From assembly GCF_018860545.1 (NCBI RefSeq), contig NZ_JAHKPN010000039.1, positions 124,001-188,000 on the forward strand: a stretch of 64,000 bases of DNA, read 5' to 3'. The position numbers and the translations under genes are program-made. Every line of letters starts with the position of its first letter. Position 1 is the stretch's first letter. The notes under the pieces were generated by a model. The model searched no databases and was not told the origin of the DNA. It saw only the letters and a program-made list of their open reading frames with translations. Below are positions 45,503 to 54,738 of this stretch, piece after piece. The stretch comes from Winogradskyella psychrotolerans (lineage in GTDB: Bacteria; Bacteroidota; Bacteroidia; Flavobacteriales; Flavobacteriaceae).

Positions 45503-45829
45503 TTAATGAGACACAACTTTCAATCCAACAATCGAAATGATTAATGTCGAAATGAAAAACAAGCGCCAAAACGTAGCAGGTTCCTTAAATACAAAAACAC
45601 CAACAAGTACGGTTCCTACGGCTCCAATTCCTGTCCAAACAGCATAGGCGGTTCCTATAGGTAATTCTTGCGTGGCTCTAACCAATAAAATCATGCTAAT
45701 GCTTAAGCAAACTAAGAATCCGATATACCAGTAAGTGGTTTCTATTCCTGTGGCTTCTTTGGCTTTTCCAAGGCATGCAGCAAAGGCAACTTCAAACAAT
45801 CCGGCGATGATTAATAAAATCCAATTCAT
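45503..45829 (-). CDS. sugE: SMR-family exporter, SugE/Gdx type
   Basis: A 108-residue four-helix membrane protein. The conserved membrane Glu13 (AGLFEVAFA) and GTAYAVWTGIGAVGTVLVG mark the small multidrug resistance family. The W-T-G-I-G segment is the Gdx/SugE subtype that exports guanidinium and some quaternary ammonium ions. No guanidine riboswitch is visible upstream. A single subunit gene is expected to form an antiparallel homodimer. Confidence 0.88.
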   Translation of the reverse strand: MNWILLIIAGLFEVAFAACLGKAKEATGIETTYWYIGFLVCLSISMILLVRATQELPIGTAYAVWTGIGAVGTVLVGVFVFKEPATFWRLFFISTLIISIVGLKVVSH

Positions 45830-45926
45830 TTAATTTTGAAATTTCAATGATGATTCAAACACTAGTTTAATATATAAAATCGAAGTTCATTCATTTAAAT
45901 GAGAAATTCAAATTTTGAATCTGAAA

Positions 45927-45965
45927 AAGCCTTAATCTATGTTTTAGATTAAGGCTTCTTTTTGT
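45927..45965 (-). terminator. Terminator of the aceB-aceA unit
   Basis: AAGCCTTAATCT pairs perfectly with AGATTAAGGCTT; a T-run follows on the minus strand and a weaker one on the plus strand. Confidence 0.8.
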
Positions 45966-45986
45966 TATAAATAATAATTAAATCGA

Positions 45987-47618
45987 CTACGCTGGGACTT
46001 TTACAGTTTGTTTTACTTTAGCATTTGTAGCTTGCGATTCAAACTGGTTAGACGTGTTTTTCTCGCCTCCGGCTTTCAAAGCTTTTTCACCTGCGAAAAA
46101 TGTTTTATGGTCATCGCCAAGATCGGAACCTGCCATTCTTTGATGTTTTACACAAGATACTCCTTTACGGATTTCTTGTCGTTGTACTCCTCTTACATAA
46201 GCTAGCATGCCTTCTTCTCCGAAATAACCCTCGGTTAAATCATTCATGTGAAGCGCTGTAGTGTGGTAGGTTGGTAAGGTAATTAAGTGATGAAATATAC
46301 CAGCCTCTCTTGCACTGTCTATTTGAAATGATTTAATCTTCTGATCAGCACGATGACATAATTCTGATGCATCATATTCTGCAGCCATTAAATTGTTTTG
46401 ATCATAAGCCGTCATATTTTCACCTTCTAAAAGCATGTCTTCATAGACTTGCTTTCTAAAGCTAAGCGTCCAATTGAAAGATGGTGAGTTGTTATAAACC
46501 AATTTAGCATTTGGAACAACCGCTCTAACTCTATTTACCATATGTGCAATTTGCTTCACATTGGGTGTTGGTGTTTCTATCCATAACAAATCGGCTCCGT
46601 TTTGAAGACTTGTGATACAGTCTAATACCACACGGTCTATATTAGAACCGTCTTTAAATTTATACAAGCCATTAGCTAGTCTTACAGGACGCACTAATTT
46701 CCCATCTCTTTTTAAAAGGACATCATCTTCTTTGGCTTCTGAGATTTCTATTTCTTCTGCTTCCACAAAGGCTAAATATTGAGACGCTAGATCACCTGGT
46801 TCTTGACTTACAGGCAGTTTTTGAGTTAATCCGGCTCCTTCAGAATCTGTTCTGGCAACGATTATACCATCATCCACACCTAATTCTAAAAACGCATAGC
46901 GAACCGCGTTTAATTTGGCTATAAAATCTTCATGAGGCACCGTTACTTTTCCATCTTGGTGTCCACATTGTTTAGCGTCGGATACTTGGTTTTCAATTTG
47001 AATTGCACAGGCACCAGCTTCAATCATTTTCTTTGCTAATAAATAAGTGGCTTCTTCATTTCCAAAACCAGCATCAATATCTGCTATAATCGGAACGATG
47101 TGTGTCTCAAAATTATCAATTTCATCTTGTACATTTTCACCGTTTTCTTTTCTACGGAATAAATCATTCAAGGCTACTGAATCTGCTTGGCGTAAAAATT
47201 CATAAATCTCTTTTATCAATGCAGGTACAACCGTTTTTTCATGCATTGATTGATCTGGTAATGGTCCAAATTCTGAACGCAAAGCAGCAACCATCCAACC
47301 AGAGAGATATAAGTATTTTTTGTCTGTGGTTTTATGGTGCTTTTTTATAGCGATCATTTTTTGTTGCGCTATAAAACCATGCCAGCAACCTAGAGATTGC
47401 GTGTAATTAGATGAATCAGCGTCGTAATCTGCCATGTCTTTTCTCATGATGGCTGCCGTGTATTTAGCAATATCTAAACCAGAAGTAAAGCGATTTTGAG
47501 CTACCATTCTAGCGGCATTTTTTGAATTTATAGCATCCCAAGTTGTGCCATACTTTGCCTTAAGATTTCTAAACGTGTCTAATGCTGAACTGTAATTTGT
47601 TTCTGATGAATTTTTCAT
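45987..47618 (-). CDS. aceA: Isocitrate lyase
   Basis: A 543-residue enzyme splitting isocitrate to glyoxylate and succinate. The catalytic signature is KQCGHQ (family K-K/R-C-G-H), with IVARTDSEGAGL and NNSPSFNWTLSF nearby. It is longer than E. coli AceA (434), with an insertion around residues 255-320, as in the long ICL type. It lies downstream of aceB on the same strand with a 72-nt gap that contains a hairpin. Confidence 0.95.
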   Translation of the reverse strand: MKNSSETNYSSALDTFRNLKAKYGTTWDAINSKNAARMVAQNRFTSGLDIAKYTAAIMRKDMADYDADSSNYTQSLGCWHGFIAQQKMIAIKKHHKTTDKKYLYLSGWMVAALRSEFGPLPDQSMHEKTVVPALIKEIYEFLRQADSVALNDLFRRKENGENVQDEIDNFETHIVPIIADIDAGFGNEEATYLLAKKMIEAGACAIQIENQVSDAKQCGHQDGKVTVPHEDFIAKLNAVRYAFLELGVDDGIIVARTDSEGAGLTQKLPVSQEPGDLASQYLAFVEAEEIEISEAKEDDVLLKRDGKLVRPVRLANGLYKFKDGSNIDRVVLDCITSLQNGADLLWIETPTPNVKQIAHMVNRVRAVVPNAKLVYNNSPSFNWTLSFRKQVYEDMLLEGENMTAYDQNNLMAAEYDASELCHRADQKIKSFQIDSAREAGIFHHLITLPTYHTTALHMNDLTEGYFGEEGMLAYVRGVQRQEIRKGVSCVKHQRMAGSDLGDDHKTFFAGEKALKAGGEKNTSNQFESQATNAKVKQTVKVPA

Positions 47619-47653
47619 AATTTTGTAATACGTTATTGATTATTAATAATTAG

Positions 47654-47684
47654 ATCCTGTTGATTGTGTCCGCAATCGCAGGAT
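47654..47684 (-). other. Intercistronic hairpin between aceB and aceA
   Basis: ATCCTG pairs with CAGGAT, and an inner GATTG/CAATC pair extends the stem. On the minus strand no T-run follows, so it is not a terminator for aceB. It may protect or process the mRNA. Confidence 0.55.
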
Positions 47685-47690
47685 TGTTTT

Positions 47691-49289
47691 TTATAGATAT
47701 TGATATGCTGGAAGGGTTAAAAATTCTTCAAATTCTTCTGATACTACCAATTGGTCAAATAAGTTAATCGCAAGCTCAAATTTGGTGCTATCGATAGTGT
47801 CTTCCCCAGCTTCTTTAAGAATCTTTTCAACTTCATCATTAAAGATGTCGTTGTACATTTCTATATTAAATTGTCGGCCATCTTCTATGATGACTTCATT
47901 TTTTAACCATTGCCAAACTTGTGTTCTAGAGATTTCTGCTGTAGCGGCATCTTCCATTAAATTATAAAGCGCAACGGCTCCAAAACCTCGTAGCCAAGCT
48001 TCGGTATATAAAATTCCAACATTGATGTTTTTTCTAATTCCTGCTTCTGTGACTGTACCTTTTGGCAATTCTACTAAATCTTGCTCCGTAATATGTACAT
48101 CGTCTCGTGTAACATGTAATTGGTTTGGAGTGGGCATGTGTTTGTTGAATTCGGCCATTGCCACGTCAACTAAAGCAGGATGCGCAACCCAAGTGCCATC
48201 GTGTCCGTTCTTTACTTCACGTTCTTTGTCTTTTCTTACTTTCTCTAAAGCTGCAGCATTGGCTTTTTCATCATTTTTAATCGGGATTTGTGCAGCCATA
48301 CCTCCAATAGCCAATATACCGCGCTTGTGACAACGTTGAATCACGAGTTTAGAATACGCATCCATAAATGGAGTGGTCATGGTAACCTGATCACGATTTG
48401 GAACTACAAAATCTTTGTGGTTTCTAAATTTTTTGATATACGAAAAAATATAATCCCAACGTCCACAGTTTAAGCCCACAATATGATCTTTCAATTCGTA
48501 TATAATTTCATCGAGTTGAAAACTAGCTGTAATGGTTTCAACCAAAACCGTTGCTTTGAATGTGCCTTTTGGTACTTTAAGATAGTCTTCTGCAAAAGTG
48601 AATACGTCATTCCACCAACGTGCTTCTAAATAATGTTCCAATTTTGGTAGGTAGAAATATGGAGCTGTTTTATTGTCTAACATCGTTTTGGTGTTGTGGA
48701 ACACATACAATCCAAAATCCACTAAAGAGCCAGAAGTTTCCTCATTGTTAATTATAAGGTGTCTTTCGTTTAAGTGTAATCCTCTTGGCCTTACTAATAA
48801 AACCGCTGTTTCAGTATTTAAATAATAAGACTTTCCGCGTTTTGAGTCTACTAATGAAATGGTTTTTGTATTCGCGTCAATTAAATTTTGCTGTCCTTCT
48901 ATAGTGTTTTTCCAAGTGGGAGCATTGCTGTCTTCTAAGTCGGCCATAAACGTTTTGGCTCCAGAATTTAAAGCATTAATCACCATTTTTCTATCTACAG
49001 GACCTGTGATTTCTACGCGTCTGTCTTGTAAATCGTGTGGAATAGTGCCAGCTGTCCATTCGCTACGTCTAATATTCTTTGTTTCCTTTGGGAATTCAGG
49101 AAACTTACCTTCATCAAATATGGCTTGTTGTTTTAAGCGCCTATTTAGTAATTCTAATCGCTCTGAATTAAATTTTTCATGAAGTGCCGAAATAAAGTTA
49201 AGTGCTTCATCAGTTAAAATTTCTGGGTAGTAATTACTAACATCATTAGCGAAAGTAATGTTCTGTGATTTTAGAAGTGTGTGTGCCAT
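47691..49289 (-). CDS. aceB: Malate synthase A
   Basis: A 532-residue enzyme condensing glyoxylate and acetyl-CoA to malate. DLEDSNAPTW, LLVRPRGLHLNERH, CGRWDYIFSYIKKF and HDGTWVAHPALV are family hallmarks. The start MAHTLLKSQ at 49289 gives the usual length. An upstream start at 49379 would read through the promoter and operators. With aceA it forms the glyoxylate shunt. A divergent RamB/ScfR-like regulator probably controls it. Confidence 0.95.
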   Translation of the reverse strand: MAHTLLKSQNITFANDVSNYYPEILTDEALNFISALHEKFNSERLELLNRRLKQQAIFDEGKFPEFPKETKNIRRSEWTAGTIPHDLQDRRVEITGPVDRKMVINALNSGAKTFMADLEDSNAPTWKNTIEGQQNLIDANTKTISLVDSKRGKSYYLNTETAVLLVRPRGLHLNERHLIINNEETSGSLVDFGLYVFHNTKTMLDNKTAPYFYLPKLEHYLEARWWNDVFTFAEDYLKVPKGTFKATVLVETITASFQLDEIIYELKDHIVGLNCGRWDYIFSYIKKFRNHKDFVVPNRDQVTMTTPFMDAYSKLVIQRCHKRGILAIGGMAAQIPIKNDEKANAAALEKVRKDKEREVKNGHDGTWVAHPALVDVAMAEFNKHMPTPNQLHVTRDDVHITEQDLVELPKGTVTEAGIRKNINVGILYTEAWLRGFGAVALYNLMEDAATAEISRTQVWQWLKNEVIIEDGRQFNIEMYNDIFNDEVEKILKEAGEDTIDSTKFELAINLFDQLVVSEEFEEFLTLPAYQYL

Positions 49290-49308
49290 AGTATTTAATT
49301 TTATAGGA

Positions 49309-49339
49309 CAATAGTATAACAAAGTTTTATAAAAAACAA
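49309..49339 (-). promoter_or_regulatory. aceB promoter
   Basis: On the minus strand TTG (49339-49337), a 20-nt spacer, then TACTATTG (49316-49309), one mismatch from TAnnTTTG. The -33 end touches the palindrome at 49339-49352. Confidence 0.5.
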
Positions 49340-49391
49340 GCGAACGTTCGCTAAATATTGTTTTTCGCAAAAATAACAAGTTCGCAAAAAT
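49339..49391. promoter_or_regulatory. Operator array between aceB and its regulator
   Basis: AGCGAACGTTCGCT (49339-49352) is a perfect 14-bp palindrome. From its right half, TTCGC(T/A)AAA recurs at 49347, 49364 and 49381, spaced exactly 17 bp apart. The second and third copies are identical (TTCGCAAAAAT). The core resembles the TTTGCAAA-type sites of RamB-family regulators, from memory. Confidence 0.65.
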
Positions 49392-49394
49392 GAT

Positions 49395-49402
49395 TATATT
49401 TG
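49395..49402 (+). promoter_or_regulatory. -7 box of the regulator gene
   Basis: TATATTTG matches TAnnTTTG, 5 nt before the chosen ATG. It falls inside the longer frame starting at 49390, which is why that start is rejected. Confidence 0.5.
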
Positions 49403-49407
49403 CTATT

Positions 49408-50886
49408 ATGGAAGAAGGTTATATTAAACTAATTTTTGGGCTAAAGCTAAAGCAGATAAGGACTGATAAGAATTTGTCGTTGTTTGGTTTATCTAAACTT
49501 TCGGGATTATCTAAGTCGTATTTAAACGAGATAGAAAATGGAAAGAAATATCCTAAACCTGATAAGATTGCAACACTTTCTGAGAAATTAGATGTGCCTT
49601 ATGATCAAATGGTGTCTCTTAAATTAGATAAGAATCTAGCTCCGATTGGTGATTTATTACAATCAAAAATACTAAAGGAGATACCTTTAGAGCTCTTTGG
49701 AATTAAAGAAAGTAATTTAATAGATATCGTTGCTAATGCGCCAGCAAAAGTGAATGCATTTATTACTACGATCATTAAAATTGCCCAACATTATAGTTTT
49801 AGTAAAGAGAGTTTCTATTTGGCTTCGGTGCGTTCCTATCAAGAAGCTAACAATAATTATTTTGAAGATTTGGAGCAAAGCGTTTTAAAATTTGCCAAGG
49901 CTTATCATGTAGATTTAAACAAAAGAATCACGTCGAATGATTTGTTAGAAATATTAGTCGAAGAATATGGTTACAGTATTCAAACCAATGAACTAAGCAA
50001 GTATGAAGCTTTGGGTAAGTTAAGATCCATATTTGTTCCTAAAACCAAAACCTTATTACTTACTGATGAAATAGACGAAGCTCAGCGCACCTTTATTTTT
50101 GCAAAAGAGATAGCGTATAATTTCCTAGAGATTAAGGATCGATTATATACATTTCCTTGGATTAAATTTGATACGTTTGATCAGGTGTTGAATAATTTTT
50201 ATGCGTCCTATTTTGCTGGAGCGTTGGTTATTCCACGTGAAAAAATAACTTACCAATTAAATGAAGTTTTTGCAAAAGACACGTTTGATGCATCCTTATT
50301 TTTAGAAGCAATAGAAGCGTTTAATGCCTCGCCAGAATCCTTTTATCAGCGTCTAACCAATATTTTACCTAAGGCATTTAATATTCAAAACTTATTCTTT
50401 TTGAGATTCACCCATAAGGCAAAAAGTGATAAATTTTATCTTAAAAAGGAATTGCATTTATCGCATCAGCATTCACCACATGGTAACGAAACGGATGAAC
50501 ACTATTGCAGGCGTTGGGTATCTTTAAAAGTTTTAAAAGATATTAGTAAGAGTAAAAAGAAGCATGAATTTGATTTGCAGATATCTAACTATGAAAATGA
50601 TGGTATGCAGTATTTAGTATTATCGTCTGCAACTAAAGACCCATTTAAAGAAAAACAATATAGAAGTATTAGTATAGGTCTATTAATTAATAAGCAGTTA
50701 CAGCGAAAGCTTAACTTTTTAGATGATCCTAAGATAGATGCTCAAAATGTGAGTGTTACGTGCGAACGTTGTGCAATTGCCAATTGTAAACTTAGGCAAA
50801 CGCCTCCTGTTGTTTTAGAAAAAAATGCTAAGAATCAAAAAATAGAATCGATTGTTGAAGAATTAAATGAGAAGTTTAGTTTATAG
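49408..50886 (+). CDS. XRE-family short-chain acyl regulator (RamB/ScfR-like)
   Basis: A 492-residue DNA-binding protein. Residues about 10-65 are an XRE helix-turn-helix (LKQIRTDKNLSLFGLSKLSGLSKSYLNEIENGKKYP). The middle (EAQRTFIFAKEIAYNFLEI) is an IrrE-like domain without a clear HExxH, so no protease activity is expected. The C-terminus has a cysteine cluster CERCAIANC. RamB in Corynebacterium and related ScfR proteins control aceA/aceB, acetate or propionate genes. Divergent placement next to aceB supports the same job here. Confidence 0.85.
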   Translation: MEEGYIKLIFGLKLKQIRTDKNLSLFGLSKLSGLSKSYLNEIENGKKYPKPDKIATLSEKLDVPYDQMVSLKLDKNLAPIGDLLQSKILKEIPLELFGIKESNLIDIVANAPAKVNAFITTIIKIAQHYSFSKESFYLASVRSYQEANNNYFEDLEQSVLKFAKAYHVDLNKRITSNDLLEILVEEYGYSIQTNELSKYEALGKLRSIFVPKTKTLLLTDEIDEAQRTFIFAKEIAYNFLEIKDRLYTFPWIKFDTFDQVLNNFYASYFAGALVIPREKITYQLNEVFAKDTFDASLFLEAIEAFNASPESFYQRLTNILPKAFNIQNLFFLRFTHKAKSDKFYLKKELHLSHQHSPHGNETDEHYCRRWVSLKVLKDISKSKKKHEFDLQISNYENDGMQYLVLSSATKDPFKEKQYRSISIGLLINKQLQRKLNFLDDPKIDAQNVSVTCERCAIANCKLRQTPPVVLEKNAKNQKIESIVEELNEKFSL

Positions 50887-51018
50887 ATCTCACTGTAGCA
50901 AAACAAATTAGTATTCTGACTGAAATAGATTCAAATTTTAAAGTGAAGTTAATTTGTCTTTTAAATTTTTAAAACAATTTCTTTGTCTTAAATTTACCAA
51001 CTTGCTAAATTCCAAAAA

Positions 51019-53010
51019 TTGATTTCACAAAATTCCATAGCACAAGTATTTGAAACCGCTCGCGTAGAAGAGGTAATAGGTGATTTTGTGCAGTTAAAAA
51101 AAGCAGGTACTAATTACAAAGGTTTAAGTCCTTTTAGTGATGAGCGCTCTCCTAGTTTTGTAGTGTCTCCTGTGAAACAGATTTGGAAGGATTTTTCAAG
51201 TGGGAAAGGAGGAAATGCGGTGACCTTTTTAATGGAGCACGAGCATTTTACCTATCCGGAAGCCATAAAATATTTAGCTAAAAAATACAATATTGAAATA
51301 GAGGAAACTGAACGTACAGACCAAGAAAAAGCGCAAGCAGATACTAGGGAAAGTTTGTATTTGGTGAGTGAGTATGCAAGTAGCTATTTTCAAAATGTGT
51401 TGCACAAAACCAATCAAGGAAAAGCCATAGGATTAAGTTATTTTAAAGAGCGTGGCTTTACAGATGAGACGATTAAGAAATTTGATCTTGGGTATTCGTT
51501 AGATGAATGGCAAGGCTTTACCGATGATGCTTTAGGAAAAGGTTATCAGTTAAATTTTTTAGAGCAAACGGGTTTAACTATAGTAAAAGGAGAAAAGCGT
51601 TTTGATCGCTTTAAGGGACGAGTTATGTTTCCAATTCATAGTATGAGTGGGCGTGTCCTTGGTTTTGGAGGACGTATTTTAACGAATGATAAAAAAGCAG
51701 CTAAATATTTAAACTCACCTGAAAGCGAAATCTATCATAAAAGTAAGATTTTGTACGGTTTGTATCATGCTAAACAAAGTATAGCGAAGGAAGATAATTG
51801 TTATTTGGTAGAAGGGTATACCGACGTAATTCAATTTTCTCAAACTGGTATTACCAATGTGGTATCTTCATCAGGAACCGCGTTATCACCCGATCAAATC
51901 CGTTTAATTAATAGATTAACAAACAATATAACCGTCCTTTTTGATGGAGATGCCGCAGGAATTAGAGCCTCTATCCGAGGTATAGACTTAATATTAGAAC
52001 AAGGTGTTAATGTTAAAATCTGTACGTTTCCAGATGGTGAAGATCCTGATAGTTTTTCAAAATCAAATACCTTAGAAGAACTTACAGCATACCTTGAAGG
52101 GAATGCCAAAGATTTTATTCAGTTTAAAGCTTCGCTTTTAGTAAAGGAGGCCAATAATGATCCGATTAAAAAAGCTGAAACAATTAGAGAAATTGTAAAT
52201 AGTATTGCTAAAATTCCAGATCAAATAAAGCGTGAAATATATATCCAGGAATGTGCACGCATTATGGATATAAGCGAGGATGTTCTATTTACAACTTTAG
52301 CACAAATTAGTAATAAACAGGCCCAGGATAATAATAAACCCAAGTCTTATATTTCATCTAGTTCTTCTGATCCAAATGAACCTCCATTTGAAGTTTTTAG
52401 GAATGAAGAGCCAAGTCGTAAGCCAAAAGTTGATATTCAATATGAATTAGAAAAGAAAATTATTGAAATTTTGATGCTTTATGGTGATCGGACAGAACAA
52501 TTCGAAGATTTAATTTTACAGGAAGATGAAAGTTCGGGTGAGTTAGTTTTAGAGCCAACAAAACATGAAACGCGTGTTTTTGAAAAAATCTATCTAGATC
52601 TTCAGGAGGATGAGATGCAATTCTCAAATCCACAATTTAAAATTCTTTATTATTCTATTATTGATAAACTAAATCAGGAAGAAGGGTTTTCTACCAAAAA
52701 CTTCATTAACCAATTAGATCAAGATTCGGCAAGCTTAGTAACCAGTATTTTAATGGAGGATGAACGTTATAATCTTCATGATTGGGAACGTAATCTAATT
52801 ATACCTAAAGAAAAGAAAGATTCGGTTTCTCAATTAGTGAGTCAAACCATCTTAAGTTTACGCTGTCACTTAATCGACAAAAAAGTTGCTGAATATAAAA
52901 ATGAAACCTTAAACGAAAATGTAGATACACGCTCCATTATTGAGGATGTAAAAGACTACGTTGGTTTAAAAATGTTATTATCTCGTAAACTAGGTAAAGT
53001 GGTTGGTTAA
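51019..53010 (+). CDS. dnaG: DNA primase with degenerate zinc-binding domain
   Basis: A 663-residue primase starting at a TTG (TTG ATT TCA). The N-terminal CHC2 fold is kept, but the four zinc ligands are lost: GLSPFSDERSPSF and WKDFSSGKGG have Ser37, Ser40, Asp58 and Ser61 in place of Cys, His, Cys, Cys. The TOPRIM core is intact (LVEGYTDVIQF and LFDGDAAGIRA). The C-terminal helicase-interacting region is present. From memory the same loss occurs in other Flavobacteriia, so it is probably lineage-wide rather than a defect. Confidence 0.93.
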   Translation: MISQNSIAQVFETARVEEVIGDFVQLKKAGTNYKGLSPFSDERSPSFVVSPVKQIWKDFSSGKGGNAVTFLMEHEHFTYPEAIKYLAKKYNIEIEETERTDQEKAQADTRESLYLVSEYASSYFQNVLHKTNQGKAIGLSYFKERGFTDETIKKFDLGYSLDEWQGFTDDALGKGYQLNFLEQTGLTIVKGEKRFDRFKGRVMFPIHSMSGRVLGFGGRILTNDKKAAKYLNSPESEIYHKSKILYGLYHAKQSIAKEDNCYLVEGYTDVIQFSQTGITNVVSSSGTALSPDQIRLINRLTNNITVLFDGDAAGIRASIRGIDLILEQGVNVKICTFPDGEDPDSFSKSNTLEELTAYLEGNAKDFIQFKASLLVKEANNDPIKKAETIREIVNSIAKIPDQIKREIYIQECARIMDISEDVLFTTLAQISNKQAQDNNKPKSYISSSSSDPNEPPFEVFRNEEPSRKPKVDIQYELEKKIIEILMLYGDRTEQFEDLILQEDESSGELVLEPTKHETRVFEKIYLDLQEDEMQFSNPQFKILYYSIIDKLNQEEGFSTKNFINQLDQDSASLVTSILMEDERYNLHDWERNLIIPKEKKDSVSQLVSQTILSLRCHLIDKKVAEYKNETLNENVDTRSIIEDVKDYVGLKMLLSRKLGKVVG

Positions 53011-53018
53011 GGATGAAA

Positions 53019-53648
53019 TTAAGTTAAGTTGTGGTGCTTTGCTTGATGTATTAAATCTACAATATTTGTGACATTTAATTTCTTAAACAATCTTGCTTTG
53101 TATGTACTAACCGTTTTTTCGTTAATATCTAACTCTTGTGCTATTTCTTTATTTTTCCGGCCAATAGAAAGTAGCTTTAAAACTTCAATTTCTCTAGTGG
53201 ATAATTTTTTAAACATACGACTTCTGCTTTTTCGCGTATCTTCATAGCGATAATGCTTATCCATTTTCTCACTAAGTGACGTTTCACCTGCACTAATTTT
53301 ACGTATGGCAGTTTCTATTTCATCAACGCGTGCTCCTTTGTTTAAATAGCCAGATGCCCCTGCTTTAATAGTGCTTATGGCATAAATTTCTTCAGGTTGG
53401 TGGCTAAACATTAGAACTTGAACGGATTTGTTCTCTTTTTTGATGGCTCTCAGTGCAGTGATTCCATTAAGTTCTGGTAAATCGATTTCAGATATTATAA
53501 CGTCAACTTTATGACGTCTTACAAATTCAAATATCTCAATTCCACTTCCTAAACTACCGATGACTTTAAAATCTGCTTTACTGTTTAAGAATAGTTCTAA
53601 TCCTGTCCTTACAATAGGATGACTATCTACAATCAGAATATGTATCAT
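53019..53648 (-). CDS. NarL/LuxR-type response regulator with Glu at the phosphorylation site
   Basis: A 209-residue protein. The receiver domain (1-120) keeps Asp8, Ser82 and Lys104, but the phosphoacceptor position is Glu54 (IISEIDLP). The C-terminal HTH is LSTREIEVLKLLSIGRKNKEIAQELDINEKTVSTYKARLF, typical LuxR. Glu may mimic the phosphorylated state. No sensor kinase is adjacent. It is convergent with dnaG, leaving an 8-nt gap. Confidence 0.9.
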   Translation of the reverse strand: MIHILIVDSHPIVRTGLELFLNSKADFKVIGSLGSGIEIFEFVRRHKVDVIISEIDLPELNGITALRAIKKENKSVQVLMFSHQPEEIYAISTIKAGASGYLNKGARVDEIETAIRKISAGETSLSEKMDKHYRYEDTRKSRSRMFKKLSTREIEVLKLLSIGRKNKEIAQELDINEKTVSTYKARLFKKLNVTNIVDLIHQAKHHNLT

Positions 53649-53787
53649 GATAATTGTATTTTGATTTTTGGTTAGGGTTAATTAATACGTTAAAAAGTGC
53701 TATTATCAAAAACTATCTGGAAATTTGTTGAGTAAAAATAGTTAAAAATTAAAGAAATTAACTATTTAATCTTTTAAAATGTAATTT

Positions 53788-54576
53788 TTATTTCAAATTT
53801 TTAGGAATTTCACAAACAGGTATAGGGTTCATTTTGTGTTTGTTAGAAGAATTGTAGCGTAAGTAGATCTCGATGATCTCACGTTTTCTGCCTTCAAAAT
53901 CAGTAGCCGTTTTTCCGTCTTCTGTGACCTGCATTGCCCATTCCAATTCTGGGTAAGAGGCACCAATTTGGTCTTCATCACTACGAGCATCTCCAAATAA
54001 ACCATCACTTGGCGCTGCTTTTATAATGGATTCTGATACGTTTAAAAAGGTCCCGATTTCATAGACTTCTGACTTTAATAAATCTGCAATAGGACTTAAA
54101 TCAACTCCTCCATCACCATATTTTGTGTAAAAACCAACACCAAAATCTTCCACCTTGTTACCTGTTCCTGCCACTAAAAGGCCTAAAAGTCCAGCGTGAT
54201 AATATAGAGTTGTCATTCGTAACCGTGCTCTAGTATTCGCCAAAGCCATATCTACAGTAGATTGTTTGCCTTCTAAGCTCACTTCGGTTTTAAATTCCTC
54301 AAAAACAGGAGTTAAATCTACAACGGTGTCTTTTACATTTGGAAATTGATGCTTTAAAAATGAAATATGTTCTTGTGCCCTTGTGACGTGGCTTGGTGCT
54401 TGGTGAATGGGCATTTCTATGCATAAAACGTCTAAACCTGTTTTGGCACATAATGTTGAGGTTACGGCAGAATCAATTCCTCCAGAAATTCCTACAACAA
54501 AACCATTAACGTTGGCTTTGGTGGCGTAATCTTTTAGCCAATTTACAATGTGATTTACTACGTTTTCAGTTTGCAT
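53788..54576 (-). CDS. nadE: NH3-dependent NAD+ synthetase
   Basis: A 262-residue enzyme amidating deamido-NAD. The ATP pyrophosphatase P-loop is GISGGIDSAVT (SGGxDS), with GTGNKVEDFGVGFYTKYGDGGVD and IADLLKSEVYEI as further motifs. It lacks the glutaminase domain of glutamine-dependent NadE. Placement next to gldB-gldC is conserved in many Flavobacteriia to my recollection. Confidence 0.94.
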   Translation of the reverse strand: MQTENVVNHIVNWLKDYATKANVNGFVVGISGGIDSAVTSTLCAKTGLDVLCIEMPIHQAPSHVTRAQEHISFLKHQFPNVKDTVVDLTPVFEEFKTEVSLEGKQSTVDMALANTRARLRMTTLYYHAGLLGLLVAGTGNKVEDFGVGFYTKYGDGGVDLSPIADLLKSEVYEIGTFLNVSESIIKAAPSDGLFGDARSDEDQIGASYPELEWAMQVTEDGKTATDFEGRKREIIEIYLRYNSSNKHKMNPIPVCEIPKNLK

Positions 54577-54682
54577 AATGTTTTAATTTTAAGATTTAAT
54601 GCTCTTATACCTCTTCAATAGAACTAAAACCATCTAATTTTTGTTAAAAGTCAAAAAGTAGAAACGAGTTCGTAAAGAAGTG

Positions 54683-54690
54683 TACCTTTG
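54683..54690 (+). promoter_or_regulatory. gldB promoter -7 box
   Basis: TACCTTTG matches TAnnTTTG, 48 nt before the gldB ATG. Confidence 0.55.
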
Positions 54691-54738
54691 CACAACAAAA
54701 ATAACGCAATCGAGTTAGGATTAAAAATATTTTACTAA

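Noticed and set aside
45503..45980. Guanidine riboswitch upstream of the SMR exporter
   Set aside because: The short upstream stretch shows no conserved guanidine aptamer sequence or paired hairpins; only the aceA terminator is present.
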